Origin: an uncultured Opitutia bacterium
GTDB taxonomy: Bacteria > Verrucomicrobiota > Verrucomicrobiia > Opitutales > UBA953
Direction of reading: 5' to 3'
Assembly: GCA_937874455.1 (NCBI GenBank)
Contig: CALNBE010000295.1
Location: forward strand, 1 to 15,207
DNA: 15,207 nt
Program-made: the position numbers and the translations under genes
Shown here: piece after piece, positions 8,018 to 15,207 of the stretch
Layout: each line of letters starts with the position of its first letter
Position numbering within the stretch: the first letter of the stretch is position 1
Notes under the pieces: generated by a model
Seen by the model: only the letters and a program-made list of their open reading frames with translations
What the model was told of the DNA's origin: nothing
Database searches by the model: none

Positions 8018-9262
8018 ATGACTCACTCAACCATCTTCGAGGGATTTCGCACAGGGAAAATGCTGCTGGTCGCGCTGGCTTGCGGGCTGGCGGGCTATGC
8101 TGGCGCGGAGGAGGGAAGTAGTGCGGCAGCCGCAAAGGAAACGCCGCCTCCGCCGGAGGTGGGCGTGATTGTCGCCGAGCCAGTCAGCGTGCCGTTTACC
8201 GCGGAGATGCCCGGACGGGTGCGCTCGGTGCGGGTGGCGCAGGTGCGCGCGCGGGTGGCGGGGATTTTGCAGGAGCAAACTTTTCGGGAGGGCTCGGACG
8301 TGAAGAAAGGCGACGTGCTTTTCCAGATCGACCCCACGCTTTTTGAGGCGAATGTCGCCAGTGCCAAGGCGAACGTGGCGCGGGCGGAGGCCTCGATTGT
8401 CCGGGCCGAGGCCAATTTGACGCAGGCGAATTTGCTGTCGGCGCGCTACGACAAACTGGCGGGCAGCAACGCGGTGAGCCAGCAGGAACGCGACAACGCC
8501 ACTTCGGGCCGCTTGCAGGCGGAAGCCGAAGTCAAGGCCGCGGAAGCGGATTTGCTGGCGATGAAGGCGGCGTTGAAGGCCGCGGAGCTGGACTTGAGCT
8601 ACACGAAGGTGGACGCGCCGATCTCTGGACGGATTGGCCGGGCGCTGGTGACGGAAGGCGCGCTGGTCGGCCAAGGGGAAGTGACCCTGCTGGCGGAGAT
8701 CAACCAGATGGATCCGGTCTATGTGGATTTCATCATGCCGGCAAACGAGCTGACCCGCTTCAAGCGCAAGGCTGGAGCCAGCGCCGACTGGAACAAAGTG
8801 AAGGTGGAATTGATGCTGGATGATGGCAGCCTTTACGAGAAAACGGGCAAGCTGCTCTTCTCCGAAATCACGGTGGATCCCGGAACGGGCAGCGTGACGC
8901 TGCGGGCGGAGTTTCCCAATGACGAATGGATGCTGTGGCCGGGCATGTATGTGCGGGGGAAATTTGCCTATGACGACGGGACGAAGGCGGTGTTGATCCC
9001 CCAGCAGGCGGTGATACGCACTGCGGCGGGCGCGAGCGTTTACGTGGTGAACGCAGAGAGCAAACTGGAGCTCCGCCCTGTCAGCACCGCAGAGGTGAAG
9101 GGCAGCAACTACGTGCAACGGAGCGGCTTCATGGCCGGGGAGAAAATCGTCGTGGAAGGCGCGCAGCGGGTCTTGATCCCTGTGCAACCCGGATCGGTGG
9201 TCACGCCCAAGCCTTGGAGCAAAGTGGTCAAGGAGCAGGACAAGGGACAGCCCAAGGACTGA
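8018..9262 (+). CDS. RND efflux periplasmic adaptor (AcrA/MexA type)
   Basis: The 414-residue protein is the membrane-fusion component that links an inner-membrane RND pump to an outer-membrane channel. The n-region (MTHSTIFEGFRTGK) and hydrophobic stretch M-L-L-V-A-L-A-C-G form a signal peptide with a likely cut at A-G-A/E-E. A lipid-modified Cys is possible but the lipobox is poor. Then come the first lipoyl half (R-A-R-V-A-G-I-L ... G-S-D-V-K-K-G-D-V-L-F-Q-I-D-P, about 78-108), an Ala/Glu/Lys-rich coiled-coil hairpin (about 110-193), the second lipoyl half (Y-T-K-V-D-A-P-I-S-G-R-I-G from about 195), and beta-barrel and membrane-proximal domains ending in V-L-I-P-V-Q-P-G. In-frame starts at 7985 (ATG) and 8060 (ATG) are alternatives; 8018 gives the most normal signal peptide, and no start has a good Shine-Dalgarno site. 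The pump gene follows after 65 bp. Confidence 0.92.
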   Translation: MTHSTIFEGFRTGKMLLVALACGLAGYAGAEEGSSAAAAKETPPPPEVGVIVAEPVSVPFTAEMPGRVRSVRVAQVRARVAGILQEQTFREGSDVKKGDVLFQIDPTLFEANVASAKANVARAEASIVRAEANLTQANLLSARYDKLAGSNAVSQQERDNATSGRLQAEAEVKAAEADLLAMKAALKAAELDLSYTKVDAPISGRIGRALVTEGALVGQGEVTLLAEINQMDPVYVDFIMPANELTRFKRKAGASADWNKVKVELMLDDGSLYEKTGKLLFSEITVDPGTGSVTLRAEFPNDEWMLWPGMYVRGKFAYDDGTKAVLIPQQAVIRTAAGASVYVVNAESKLELRPVSTAEVKGSNYVQRSGFMAGEKIVVEGAQRVLIPVQPGSVVTPKPWSKVVKEQDKGQPKD

Positions 9263-9327
9263 TTTCCGTGTAACAAAATAACGGCGGCTGCGGCGGCTGT
9301 TTCTTTTTCACAACCAAAGTTTTTCTC

Positions 9328-12300
9328 ATGGCACGGTTTTTTATTGATCGCCCAGTTTTCGCCTGGGTCATTGCGATCTTCCTCATGCTTATGGGGGTGA
9401 TCAGCATCACGCTCCTGCCCATCTCGCAGTATCCCACGATCGCCTCGCCGGCGGTGGAGGTGCGGCTGACCTATCCCGGCTCCTCGGCCCGGACGATGGA
9501 CGAGACGGTGACGAGCGTTATTGAAAAGGAATTGAACGGGATTCCGGGACTGAAGTATTTCGAGTCCTCCAGCGAGTCCAACGGCACCGCCACAATCAAG
9601 GCTACCTTTGTCCCCGGCACCGACCAGGACATCGCGGCGGTGGAAGTGCAAAATCGCATCAAGCGCGTCGAGTCCCGCCTCCCGCAGGCGGTGTTGCAGC
9701 AGGGCGTGCAGATTGAAAAATCGAACGCGGCCTTCCTGTGCGTGGTGGCGATCATCTCGCCGGACGGGCGGTTCAACAACATCGAGCTGGGCGACTACAC
9801 CGCGCGCAACATTATCGATGAAATCAAGCGCATTCCCGGCGTTGGCCAGGCTCAGATGTTTGGCACGGAAAAGGCGATGCGCATCTGGGTCGATCCGGCC
9901 AAGCTGGTCGGACTGAACCTGACCGCGCAGGATGTGAGCGCGGCCATCGCTGACCAAAACCAGCAGGTGGCCGCCGGCTCAATCGGTGCCAAGCCGTCGC
10001 CGGTCTTTGTGGAGAACAGTGCGACGATTACGGTGACGGGGCAGTTGAGCACCGTGGAGGAATTTGAAAACATCGTGCTGCGCGCGAATTCCGACGGCTC
10101 GAAGGTTTTGCTGAGCGACGTGGCGAAGGTGGAGCTGGGCGGGGCGGACTACGGTTTTGAATCGCGGCTGGACGGCCAGCCCGCCTCCGGTATCGGGGTG
10201 CAGTTGACGCCGACCGCCAACGCCCTGCAGACGGCGAAACTGGTTGAGTCGCGGATGAAGGAGCTGAAACAATATTTCCCCGAAGGCATCGACTACCGCA
10301 TTCCCTTCGACACCTCGGAATTCGTCGGCATCTCCATCATGGCGGTGGTGCGCACCCTGTGCGAGGCGATCTTCCTCGTCTTCATCGTGATGTTCGTCTT
10401 CCTGCAGAACATCCGCTACACCTTTATTCCGACCATTGTGGTGCCGGTGGCGCTGCTGGGAACCTTCGGGGTGATGTCGGTGATGGGGTTTTCGATCAAC
10501 GTGCTGACGATGTTTGGCATGGTGCTGGCGATCGGGATTTTGGTGGACGACGCAATTGTGGTGGTGGAAAACGTCGAGCGCATCATGAGCGAGGAACATT
10601 TGCCGCCGCGCGAGGCGACGCAAAAGGCGATGCGCCAGATCACCGGGGCGATCATCGGGATGACGCTGGTGCTGGCCTCGGTCTTTGTGCCGATGGCCTT
10701 CTTCAGCGGCGCGGTCGGGGTGATTTACCGCCAGTTTTCGCTGACCATGGTGTCGTCGATTTTGTTCTCGGCGGTGCTGGCCCTGTCGCTGACGCCGGCG
10801 CTGTGCGCGGCGCTCCTCAAGCCGCACGGCGAGGTGCTGCCGGAGCGCAAGGGCTGGCGCAAACTGGCGTTTCTGGTGCCCGACTTCCTGAACCAGTCGG
10901 TGCTGGCTCCGTTTTTCCGGGGGTTCAACAAGGTTTTCCACAAACTGACCAACGGCTATGTCTGGACCGTGAACGGCGCGGTGAAGCGCGGTTTCCGCGT
11001 CATGCTGGTCTATGTGGCGCTGCTGAGCGGGCTGGGCTGGTTCTACACCCGGATGCCAACCTCCTTTCTCCCGACGGAAGACCAGGGCTTTTTGATGACG
11101 TTGGTGCAGCTGCCCGCCGGAGCCTCGGCCAACCGGACCAAGGAGGCGTTCTTGGAAATTGAGGATTTCTTCCGCAACGAAAAGGGCGTGGACATGAGCA
11201 TCGGGGTGATGGGCTTCAGCTTCAGTGGCTCGGGGCAGAACGCCGGGATTTTCTTCACCAATTTGAAGGACTGGTCCGTGCGCGGGCCGGAGGACTCGGC
11301 GGCGTCCATCGCCAAGCGGGCCATGATGCGCTTTTCGCAGATTCGCGATGCGCAAATGATCTACCCGATGGTGCCGCCCGCGATCATGGAGCTGGGGACG
11401 GCGAGCGGCGTGGAGTTGCGTCTGCAGGATCGTGGTGGCAACGGTCACGAGGCGCTGACTCAGGCGCGAAACATGCTCATCGGAATGATGATGCAGAACA
11501 AAGCCGTCTTCGGGAACGTGCGTCCTGAGGGGCTGGAGGATTCGCCGCAGGTGTATCTGGATATTGACCGGAGCGCCGCGCAGGCGATGGGCGTTTCCTT
11601 TTCCGACATCAGCGCTTCCCTGGGTACGGTGCTGGGATCGGCCTACGTGAACGACTTTCCGAGCCAGAGCCGGATGCAGCGGGTGGTGGTGCAGGGCGCC
11701 GCGGAGCAGCGGCTGTCCATTGAGGATTTGCTCCGCATCTACGTCCGCAACAACCAGGGCGAGATGGTCCCGCTGTCCACTTTTGCCAAGGGCGAATGGG
11801 TGATGGGCGCGACGCAGATGAAGCGCTACAACGGGTATCCCTCGATGAGCCTGGTGGTCGAGGCCGCGCCGGGCCGCACCACCGGCGAAGCGATGGCGGA
11901 GATCGAAAAACTGATGGACAAGCTGCCCAAGGGTTTCTCGGTCTCCTGGACCGGGCAGTCGCTGGAGGAACGCGAGGCCGGCTCGCAATCGGGCTTCCTG
12001 ATCGGGCTTTCCATGGTCTTCGTTTTCCTGCTGATGGCCGCGCTCTATGAAAGCTGGTCCATTCCCTTTGCGGTGATGCTGGTGGTGCCGGTGGGCGCGC
12101 TGGGATCGGTGCTGGCGGCGACTTTTCGCGACATGCCGAACGACGTTTACTTCCTCGTCGGTCTGGTGACCATCATTGGTTTGGCGGCGAAAAACGCCAT
12201 TCTCATCATCGAGTTTGCCAAGGATCAGCTCCTGCACGGGAAGGATCTGCTGACGGCCACGGTCGAGGGCGCACGGCTGCGTTTCCGCCCGATTTTGATG

Positions 12301-12537
12301 ACTTCCTTTGCCTTCATCCTCGGGGTGCTGCCGCTCTTTCTGGCGAGCGGCGCGGCCTCGGCCAGCCAGCGGGCCATCGGCACCGGGGTGGTTGGCGGGA
12401 TGCTGGCGGCGACGCTGCTCGGGGTGTTCTTTATCCCGGTTTTCTTCGTCGTGGTCCGCAAGCTAACCGGCCAGCGGATGTCGCACTACGACAAGATCCG
12501 GCGCGAGGAGTTGTTGCGCGAGGAAAAATCCGCATAG
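9328..12537 (+). CDS. RND multidrug efflux pump, HAE1 family (AcrB/MexB type)
   Basis: This 1069-residue inner-membrane proton-driven transporter is close to the family's usual length. It opens with F-F-I-D-R-P-V-F-A-W-V, the standard first helix start. The proton relay is complete: D407-D408 in G-I-L-V-D-D-A-I-V-V-V-E-N in helix 4 (the same numbers as in E. coli AcrB), K955 in G-L-A-A-K-N-A-I-L in helix 10, and an Arg in R-F-R-P-I-L-M-T-S (R987). The porter loop G-F-S-F-S-G-S-G-Q-N-A-G (629-640) matches the AcrB switch loop, with F630 and F632. The conserved P-A-I-M-E-L-G segment (near 688) is also present. Substrates, such as drugs, dyes or solvents, cannot be read from sequence. No TolC-like gene or TetR/AraC regulator lies next to it, so the outer channel must be encoded elsewhere. 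A strong terminator follows. It has no clear Shine-Dalgarno site. Confidence 0.95.
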   Translation: MARFFIDRPVFAWVIAIFLMLMGVISITLLPISQYPTIASPAVEVRLTYPGSSARTMDETVTSVIEKELNGIPGLKYFESSSESNGTATIKATFVPGTDQDIAAVEVQNRIKRVESRLPQAVLQQGVQIEKSNAAFLCVVAIISPDGRFNNIELGDYTARNIIDEIKRIPGVGQAQMFGTEKAMRIWVDPAKLVGLNLTAQDVSAAIADQNQQVAAGSIGAKPSPVFVENSATITVTGQLSTVEEFENIVLRANSDGSKVLLSDVAKVELGGADYGFESRLDGQPASGIGVQLTPTANALQTAKLVESRMKELKQYFPEGIDYRIPFDTSEFVGISIMAVVRTLCEAIFLVFIVMFVFLQNIRYTFIPTIVVPVALLGTFGVMSVMGFSINVLTMFGMVLAIGILVDDAIVVVENVERIMSEEHLPPREATQKAMRQITGAIIGMTLVLASVFVPMAFFSGAVGVIYRQFSLTMVSSILFSAVLALSLTPALCAALLKPHGEVLPERKGWRKLAFLVPDFLNQSVLAPFFRGFNKVFHKLTNGYVWTVNGAVKRGFRVMLVYVALLSGLGWFYTRMPTSFLPTEDQGFLMTLVQLPAGASANRTKEAFLEIEDFFRNEKGVDMSIGVMGFSFSGSGQNAGIFFTNLKDWSVRGPEDSAASIAKRAMMRFSQIRDAQMIYPMVPPAIMELGTASGVELRLQDRGGNGHEALTQARNMLIGMMMQNKAVFGNVRPEGLEDSPQVYLDIDRSAAQAMGVSFSDISASLGTVLGSAYVNDFPSQSRMQRVVVQGAAEQRLSIEDLLRIYVRNNQGEMVPLSTFAKGEWVMGATQMKRYNGYPSMSLVVEAAPGRTTGEAMAEIEKLMDKLPKGFSVSWTGQSLEEREAGSQSGFLIGLSMVFVFLLMAALYESWSIPFAVMLVVPVGALGSVLAATFRDMPNDVYFLVGLVTIIGLAAKNAILIIEFAKDQLLHGKDLLTATVEGARLRFRPILMTSFAFILGVLPLFLASGAASASQRAIGTGVVGGMLAATLLGVFFIPVFFVVVRKLTGQRMSHYDKIRREELLREEKSA

Positions 12538-12561
12538 GAAATTCATTCTATTGTGTGTTTG

Positions 12562-12597
12562 AAAACCCGGAAGGCTTGGCCGACCGGGTTTTCTTTT
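12562..12597 (+). terminator. Rho-independent terminator after the efflux operon
   Basis: A perfect 9-bp inverted repeat: AAAACCCGG (12562-12570) pairs with CCGGGTTTT (12584-12592). The 13-base loop itself contains GGC-TTG-GCC, which can extend the hairpin. The tail is CTTTT. It starts 24 bp after the pump's stop codon and lies before miaA, which therefore probably has its own promoter in 12598-12654. Confidence 0.85.
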
Positions 12598-12654
12598 GCG
12601 CAGGGGAAATGAAGCATTGAAGCCGCCGCCTGGGCGGGCGAAATTGCGAAGGAA
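12598..12654 (+). other. Short gap before miaA
   Basis: No gene fits between the efflux terminator and miaA. Because the terminator closes the upstream operon, a promoter for miaA-trpC-rsmA should lie here or in the start of miaA, but I see no convincing -35/-10 pair. Confidence 0.3.
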
Positions 12655-13539
12655 ATGCCGGAACCCCTGCACATCATCACCGGGCCGACGGCGGTGGGGA
12701 AAACCGCCGCCGCGCTGGCTTGGGCGGAGGAAAATGACGCGGAGATCGTCTCCTGCGACTCGTTGCTGGTGTATCGCGGCATGGATGTCGGCACGGCCAA
12801 ACCGACCGCGGAGGAAAGGGCGGCAGTGCGCCACCACTGCATCGACTTGGTGGAGCCGGAGGCAGGTTTCTCTGTCGGCGAATTTGTCGCCGCGGCCCTG
12901 GCGGCGGTGCGGGATATTCAGGCGCGGGGGAAACGCGTGCTGGTGGCGGGCGGGAGCGGTTTTTATTTGAAGGCGTTTTATCAAGCCGTGACCGACGACA
13001 TTCCGGTGGCGGAGGAAATTGCGACGCGTGTTCGGGCGTTGCAGGAGCGGGGAATCACCGCGCTGCAGACGGCGCTGGAGCCTTTTGCGCCGGGGCGGCC
13101 GGCAATCCTCGATTGGGAAAATCCCCGCCGGGTGGCCAAGGCGCTGGAACGCTGTCTGGCGAGCGGAAAGCCGCTGGAGGAAATTCACGCGGCGTTCAAG
13201 GCGAAGCCCGGTCCCTTTGCCGCTTGGGAAAAACAGACGGTGCTGCTGGAGCGTCCGCCGGAGGAACTGGCCCGGCGCATCGCGCAGCGCGTAGATCAGA
13301 TGCTGGCCGCCGGGCTGGTGGACGAAGTGCGCGGGCTGGTGGCGCGGAGGAAATTGCTTCGCGGCACCCCGGCGGCGGAATCCGTCGGCTACCGCGAAAC
13401 CCTGGACTGGCTGGACGCGGAGGAAACTGCGGAGGAAAAACTCCGGGAGGCCATCGTCACGTCCACCCGCCGTCTCGCCGCCAAGCAAAGGAAATGGTTT
13501 CGCACCCAAATTCCGGTGGACGAAACCGCGGTGCTGTGA
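12655..13539 (+). CDS. miaA: tRNA dimethylallyltransferase MiaA
   Basis: MiaA transfers a dimethylallyl group from dimethylallyl diphosphate to N6 of A37 in tRNAs that read U-starting codons; MiaB usually completes the modification. The 294-residue length is normal. The P-loop G-P-T-A-V-G-K-T is at residues 10-17, followed by the substrate motif C-D-S-L-L-V-Y-R-G-M-D-V-G-T-A-K-P (about 39-55), H-H-C-I-D-L-V-E-P (about 62-70), V-A-G-G-S-G-F-Y-L-K-A (about 98-108), and near the end S-V-G-Y-R-E and K-Q-R-K-W-F-R. The start places the P-loop at the usual distance from the N-terminus. AAGGA lies too close to the ATG (1-2 bases) to be a standard ribosome binding site. It is the densest stretch in the window for the CGGAGGAAA oligomer (seven copies). 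Confidence 0.96.
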   Translation: MPEPLHIITGPTAVGKTAAALAWAEENDAEIVSCDSLLVYRGMDVGTAKPTAEERAAVRHHCIDLVEPEAGFSVGEFVAAALAAVRDIQARGKRVLVAGGSGFYLKAFYQAVTDDIPVAEEIATRVRALQERGITALQTALEPFAPGRPAILDWENPRRVAKALERCLASGKPLEEIHAAFKAKPGPFAAWEKQTVLLERPPEELARRIAQRVDQMLAAGLVDEVRGLVARRKLLRGTPAAESVGYRETLDWLDAEETAEEKLREAIVTSTRRLAAKQRKWFRTQIPVDETAVL

Positions 13540-14242
13540 ACGCGCTTTTCCTTTCCAACCCGCCGCCGCTTCGTTTGATGCCCTTTCGCAAACATGGACA
13601 AACTTTCGGAAATCATGGCGTGGAAGGCGGAGGAAATTGCCCCGCGCCTCCGCCCGGTGCGGGAGAGCGAACTGGCCCGGCTGGGGGAAGTCAAACGGCC
13701 CGGCCCGCGCTTTCGTGACGCGCTGCGCCAGCCCGGCCGCCTGGCGGTCATCGCCGAGATCAAACGCGCCTCGCCCAGCGCCGGGGCGATCAAGGCTGGA
13801 GCGGACGCGGTGGAGCAGGCGCGGCTGTACACCAACGCCGGGGCCGACGCGCTGAGCGTGCTGACTGACGAGAAATTTTTCGCAGGGAAAATCGAGGATC
13901 TGTGGCACGTGGTGGATTTTCAAAATGAGCACCGCCGTTTCCTGCCCTGCATCCGCAAGGACTTCATGCTCGACCCGATTCAGGTGGTGGAGGCGGCGGA
14001 GGCCGGGGCGCGCTGCATTTTGCTGATCGTGCGGGCGCTTCAGGACGATCAGTTGCGGCGGCTTTACGATGCGGCGACGCTGGCCGGGCTGGATGCGCTG
14101 TTCGAAGTGCACACCGCGGAGGAACTGGAGCGGGCGCTGCGTTTTTCCCCGAAAATCCTCGGAGTGAACAACCGGAACCTTTCCACCTTCCAAATCGATA
14201 TTTCCTTCTCGGAGGAATATCTGCCGCAGGTGCCGGAGGAAA
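12725..14242 (+). repeat. Cluster of the dispersed oligomer CGGAGGAAA
   Basis: Eight + strand copies start at 12725, 12809, 13010, 13345, 13418, 13430, 13628 and 14234, all inside miaA and trpC. Further + copies are at 1446, 4588, 5800, 7159, 7430 and 7897. Minus-strand copies (read as TTTCCTCCG on +) start at 605, 663, 4824, 6699, 14414 and 14996. A G precedes 18 of the 20, making GCGGAGGAAA. All lie in coding sequence. In three registers it encodes A-E-E-x, R-R-K or G-G-K/N, the latter two using AGG and GGA codons, which are otherwise less common in these genes. Confidence 0.8.
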
Positions 14243-14394
14243 TTGTGAAGGTTGCCGAGAGCGGCATGCGCACCGGCGAGGATGCCGCGCGGATGAAGGC
14301 CGTGGGTGCCGACGCGCTGCTGGTCGGCGAGTCGCTGATGCGCGCGGAGGATGCCGAGGCATTGATGCGTGAGCTGCAACAGGCGGAGGAATAA
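13594..14394 (+). CDS. trpC: Indole-3-glycerol phosphate synthase
   Basis: The enzyme closes the indole ring: it converts CdRP to indole-3-glycerol phosphate with loss of CO2 and water, the fourth step from chorismate to tryptophan. The 266-residue length is normal for the single-domain TIM-barrel form, with no fused TrpF. Family residues are all present: E55 and K57 in A-E-I-K-R-A-S-P-S, K122 in C-I-R-K-D-F-M-L-D (the catalytic lysine motif), E171 in F-E-V-H-T, N192/N193 in G-V-N-N-R-N-L, and E222-S223 in A-E-S-G-M-R, followed by the phosphate-binding G-A-D-A-L-L-V-G-E-S. It is an orphan trp gene here: its neighbours are miaA (54 bp upstream) and rsmA (10 bp downstream). No clear Shine-Dalgarno site precedes the ATG; a downstream ATG at residue 8 would cut into the N-terminal helix. 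Confidence 0.96.
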   Translation: MDKLSEIMAWKAEEIAPRLRPVRESELARLGEVKRPGPRFRDALRQPGRLAVIAEIKRASPSAGAIKAGADAVEQARLYTNAGADALSVLTDEKFFAGKIEDLWHVVDFQNEHRRFLPCIRKDFMLDPIQVVEAAEAGARCILLIVRALQDDQLRRLYDAATLAGLDALFEVHTAEELERALRFSPKILGVNNRNLSTFQIDISFSEEYLPQVPEEIVKVAESGMRTGEDAARMKAVGADALLVGESLMRAEDAEALMRELQQAEE

Positions 14395-14399
14395 GGAAG
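14393..14399 (+). promoter_or_regulatory. Shine-Dalgarno site of rsmA, overlapping the trpC stop codon
   Basis: AAGGAAG begins within the TAA stop of trpC and lies 5 bases before the ATG at 14405. It fixes the rsmA start and suggests translational coupling of the two genes. Confidence 0.6.
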
Positions 14400-14404
14400 C
14401 TCCG

Positions 14405-15207
14405 ATGACCGAATTTCCTCCGCGGGGACAATTCAATTTGCACCAGACCCGGGCGCTGCTGGCCGCGCTCGGGCATTCGCCGCGCAAGCCGCTCGGACAA
14501 AATTTTCTGGTCGATGCCAACATCGTGCGCAAGTCGCTCCAACTGGCGGAAATCGCGGCGAATGACACCGTGGTGGAGGTCGGGCCGGGGCTGGGAACGC
14601 TGACCGGTGCCCTGCTGGCGGCGGGCGCGACAGTGTTTGCGGTGGAGCGCGACCCCGTGCTGGCCCGGCATTTGCGGGAGCGGCTGGCACCTTTGTATCC
14701 GGAAAAATTTTATCTGACCGAGAGCGACGCGATGGATTTTCCTTTGGCAAATTTGCCGGAGGCGCGAAGGGGAAATTTCAAGGTGGTGGCGAATCTGCCC
14801 TATGCGATTTCGACGCCGTGGATGGACGCGGTGCTGGAAGGGCCGCTCCCGGCGGTGCTGGTTTTGATGCTGCAAAAGGAGGCGGCGGAGCGCCTGACCG
14901 CGGTGCCGGGAAGCAAGACCTTTGGAGCCATTTCCGTCGCGCTGGACGCCGCTTTCGCGCAGGCACCCGGCCACAAGGTGCCCGCAGGCTGCTTTTTTCC
15001 TCCGCCCAAGGTGGAGTCGTGTCTGTTGCATTTGCGACAGCGTGAGAATCCCCGCGCGCTGGATCCGGCCACGCGACGGGTGATTCGCGCCCTGTTTTTG
15101 CAGCGGCGGAAGCAAATCGGGTCGATTGCCCGGCGGATGGAAAACGCGCCGGAGGCCCTGACGCGCTGGATCAGCGGCCTGACGGAATGGGGCTGCTCGG
15201 AGCAAAC
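14405..15207 (+). CDS. rsmA: 16S rRNA dimethyladenosine transferase RsmA/KsgA, 3' end outside window
   Basis: The frame stays open to the window end: 267 codons plus two bases, so it is nearly complete, as the family is about 260-300 residues. RsmA dimethylates two adjacent adenosines (A1518 and A1519 in E. coli numbering) in helix 45 of 16S rRNA during 30S maturation. Visible motifs are K-P-L-G-Q-N-F-L-V-D (about 28-37), the SAM-binding V-E-V-G-P-G-L-G-T-L-T (about 57-67), the acidic V-E-R-D strand end (about 79-82), the catalytic N-L-P-Y-A-I-S-T (about 129-136), L-Q-K-E-A-A-E-R-L (about 156-164) and F-F-P-P-P-K-V-E-S near 196-204. The start is set by the Shine-Dalgarno site that overlaps the trpC stop. 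The gene probably belongs to a transcript with trpC, perhaps also miaA. Confidence 0.96.
   Translation, partial: MTEFPPRGQFNLHQTRALLAALGHSPRKPLGQNFLVDANIVRKSLQLAEIAANDTVVEVGPGLGTLTGALLAAGATVFAVERDPVLARHLRERLAPLYPEKFYLTESDAMDFPLANLPEARRGNFKVVANLPYAISTPWMDAVLEGPLPAVLVLMLQKEAAERLTAVPGSKTFGAISVALDAAFAQAPGHKVPAGCFFPPPKVESCLLHLRQRENPRALDPATRRVIRALFLQRRKQIGSIARRMENAPEALTRWISGLTEWGCSEQ

Noticed and set aside
9282..9299. Tandem CGGCGGCTG repeat between the adaptor and pump genes
   Set aside because: Two 9-base copies of a simple GC-rich word without hairpin potential; most likely chance.
9979..12237. 752-codon open frame on the minus strand
   Set aside because: Antisense to the RND pump, which is certain from its motifs; the His/Arg-rich translation is a typical shadow of a GC-rich gene.
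12463..14568. 701-codon open frame on the minus strand
   Set aside because: It covers miaA and trpC on the opposite strand and has no family signature.

Overview
The window is a GC-rich stretch (roughly 60% by eye) with every recognisable gene on the + strand. It reads like a chromosome of the PVC group, most likely Verrucomicrobiota (Opitutae-like). The grounds are a PEP-CTERM protein carrying an autotransporter-associated beta-strand repeat, next to InlB-B-type and DUF11-type surface repeat proteins, plus weak or absent Shine-Dalgarno sites at most starts. The taxon is an inference; no rRNA or other strong marker is present.

Positions 1-5293 hold a cell-surface block. It starts with a very large secreted-type protein that is already open at base 1 and has twelve InlB-B-like units. 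A small three-helix membrane protein overlaps its stop codon by 8 bp. A DUF11/Ig-like secreted protein follows, and the block ends at a strong rho-independent terminator (5353-5387).

Positions 5409-7925 hold a PEP-CTERM protein preceded by a 34-base run of pure A/T that leads straight into its ATG, then a GtrA-family membrane protein.

Positions 8018-12597 hold a two-gene RND efflux operon (periplasmic adaptor plus HAE1-type pump) that ends in a second strong terminator. No outer-membrane channel gene or regulator lies beside it.

Positions 12655-15207 hold housekeeping genes: miaA (tRNA isopentenylation), trpC (tryptophan synthesis) and rsmA/ksgA (16S rRNA dimethylation, cut off by the window end).

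The most unusual signal is not a gene. The 9-mer CGGAGGAAA occurs 20 times (14 on +, 6 on -), 18 of them as the 10-mer GCGGAGGAAA, where well under one is expected. It lies in all three codon registers and on both strands, so it is not simply codon bias for one peptide. It is densest in miaA/trpC and absent from the efflux operon. It looks like a genome-wide functional oligomer (Chi-like, KOPS-like, uptake-like or a restriction/methylation-type site). No mobile element, CRISPR array, tRNA or rRNA was seen.
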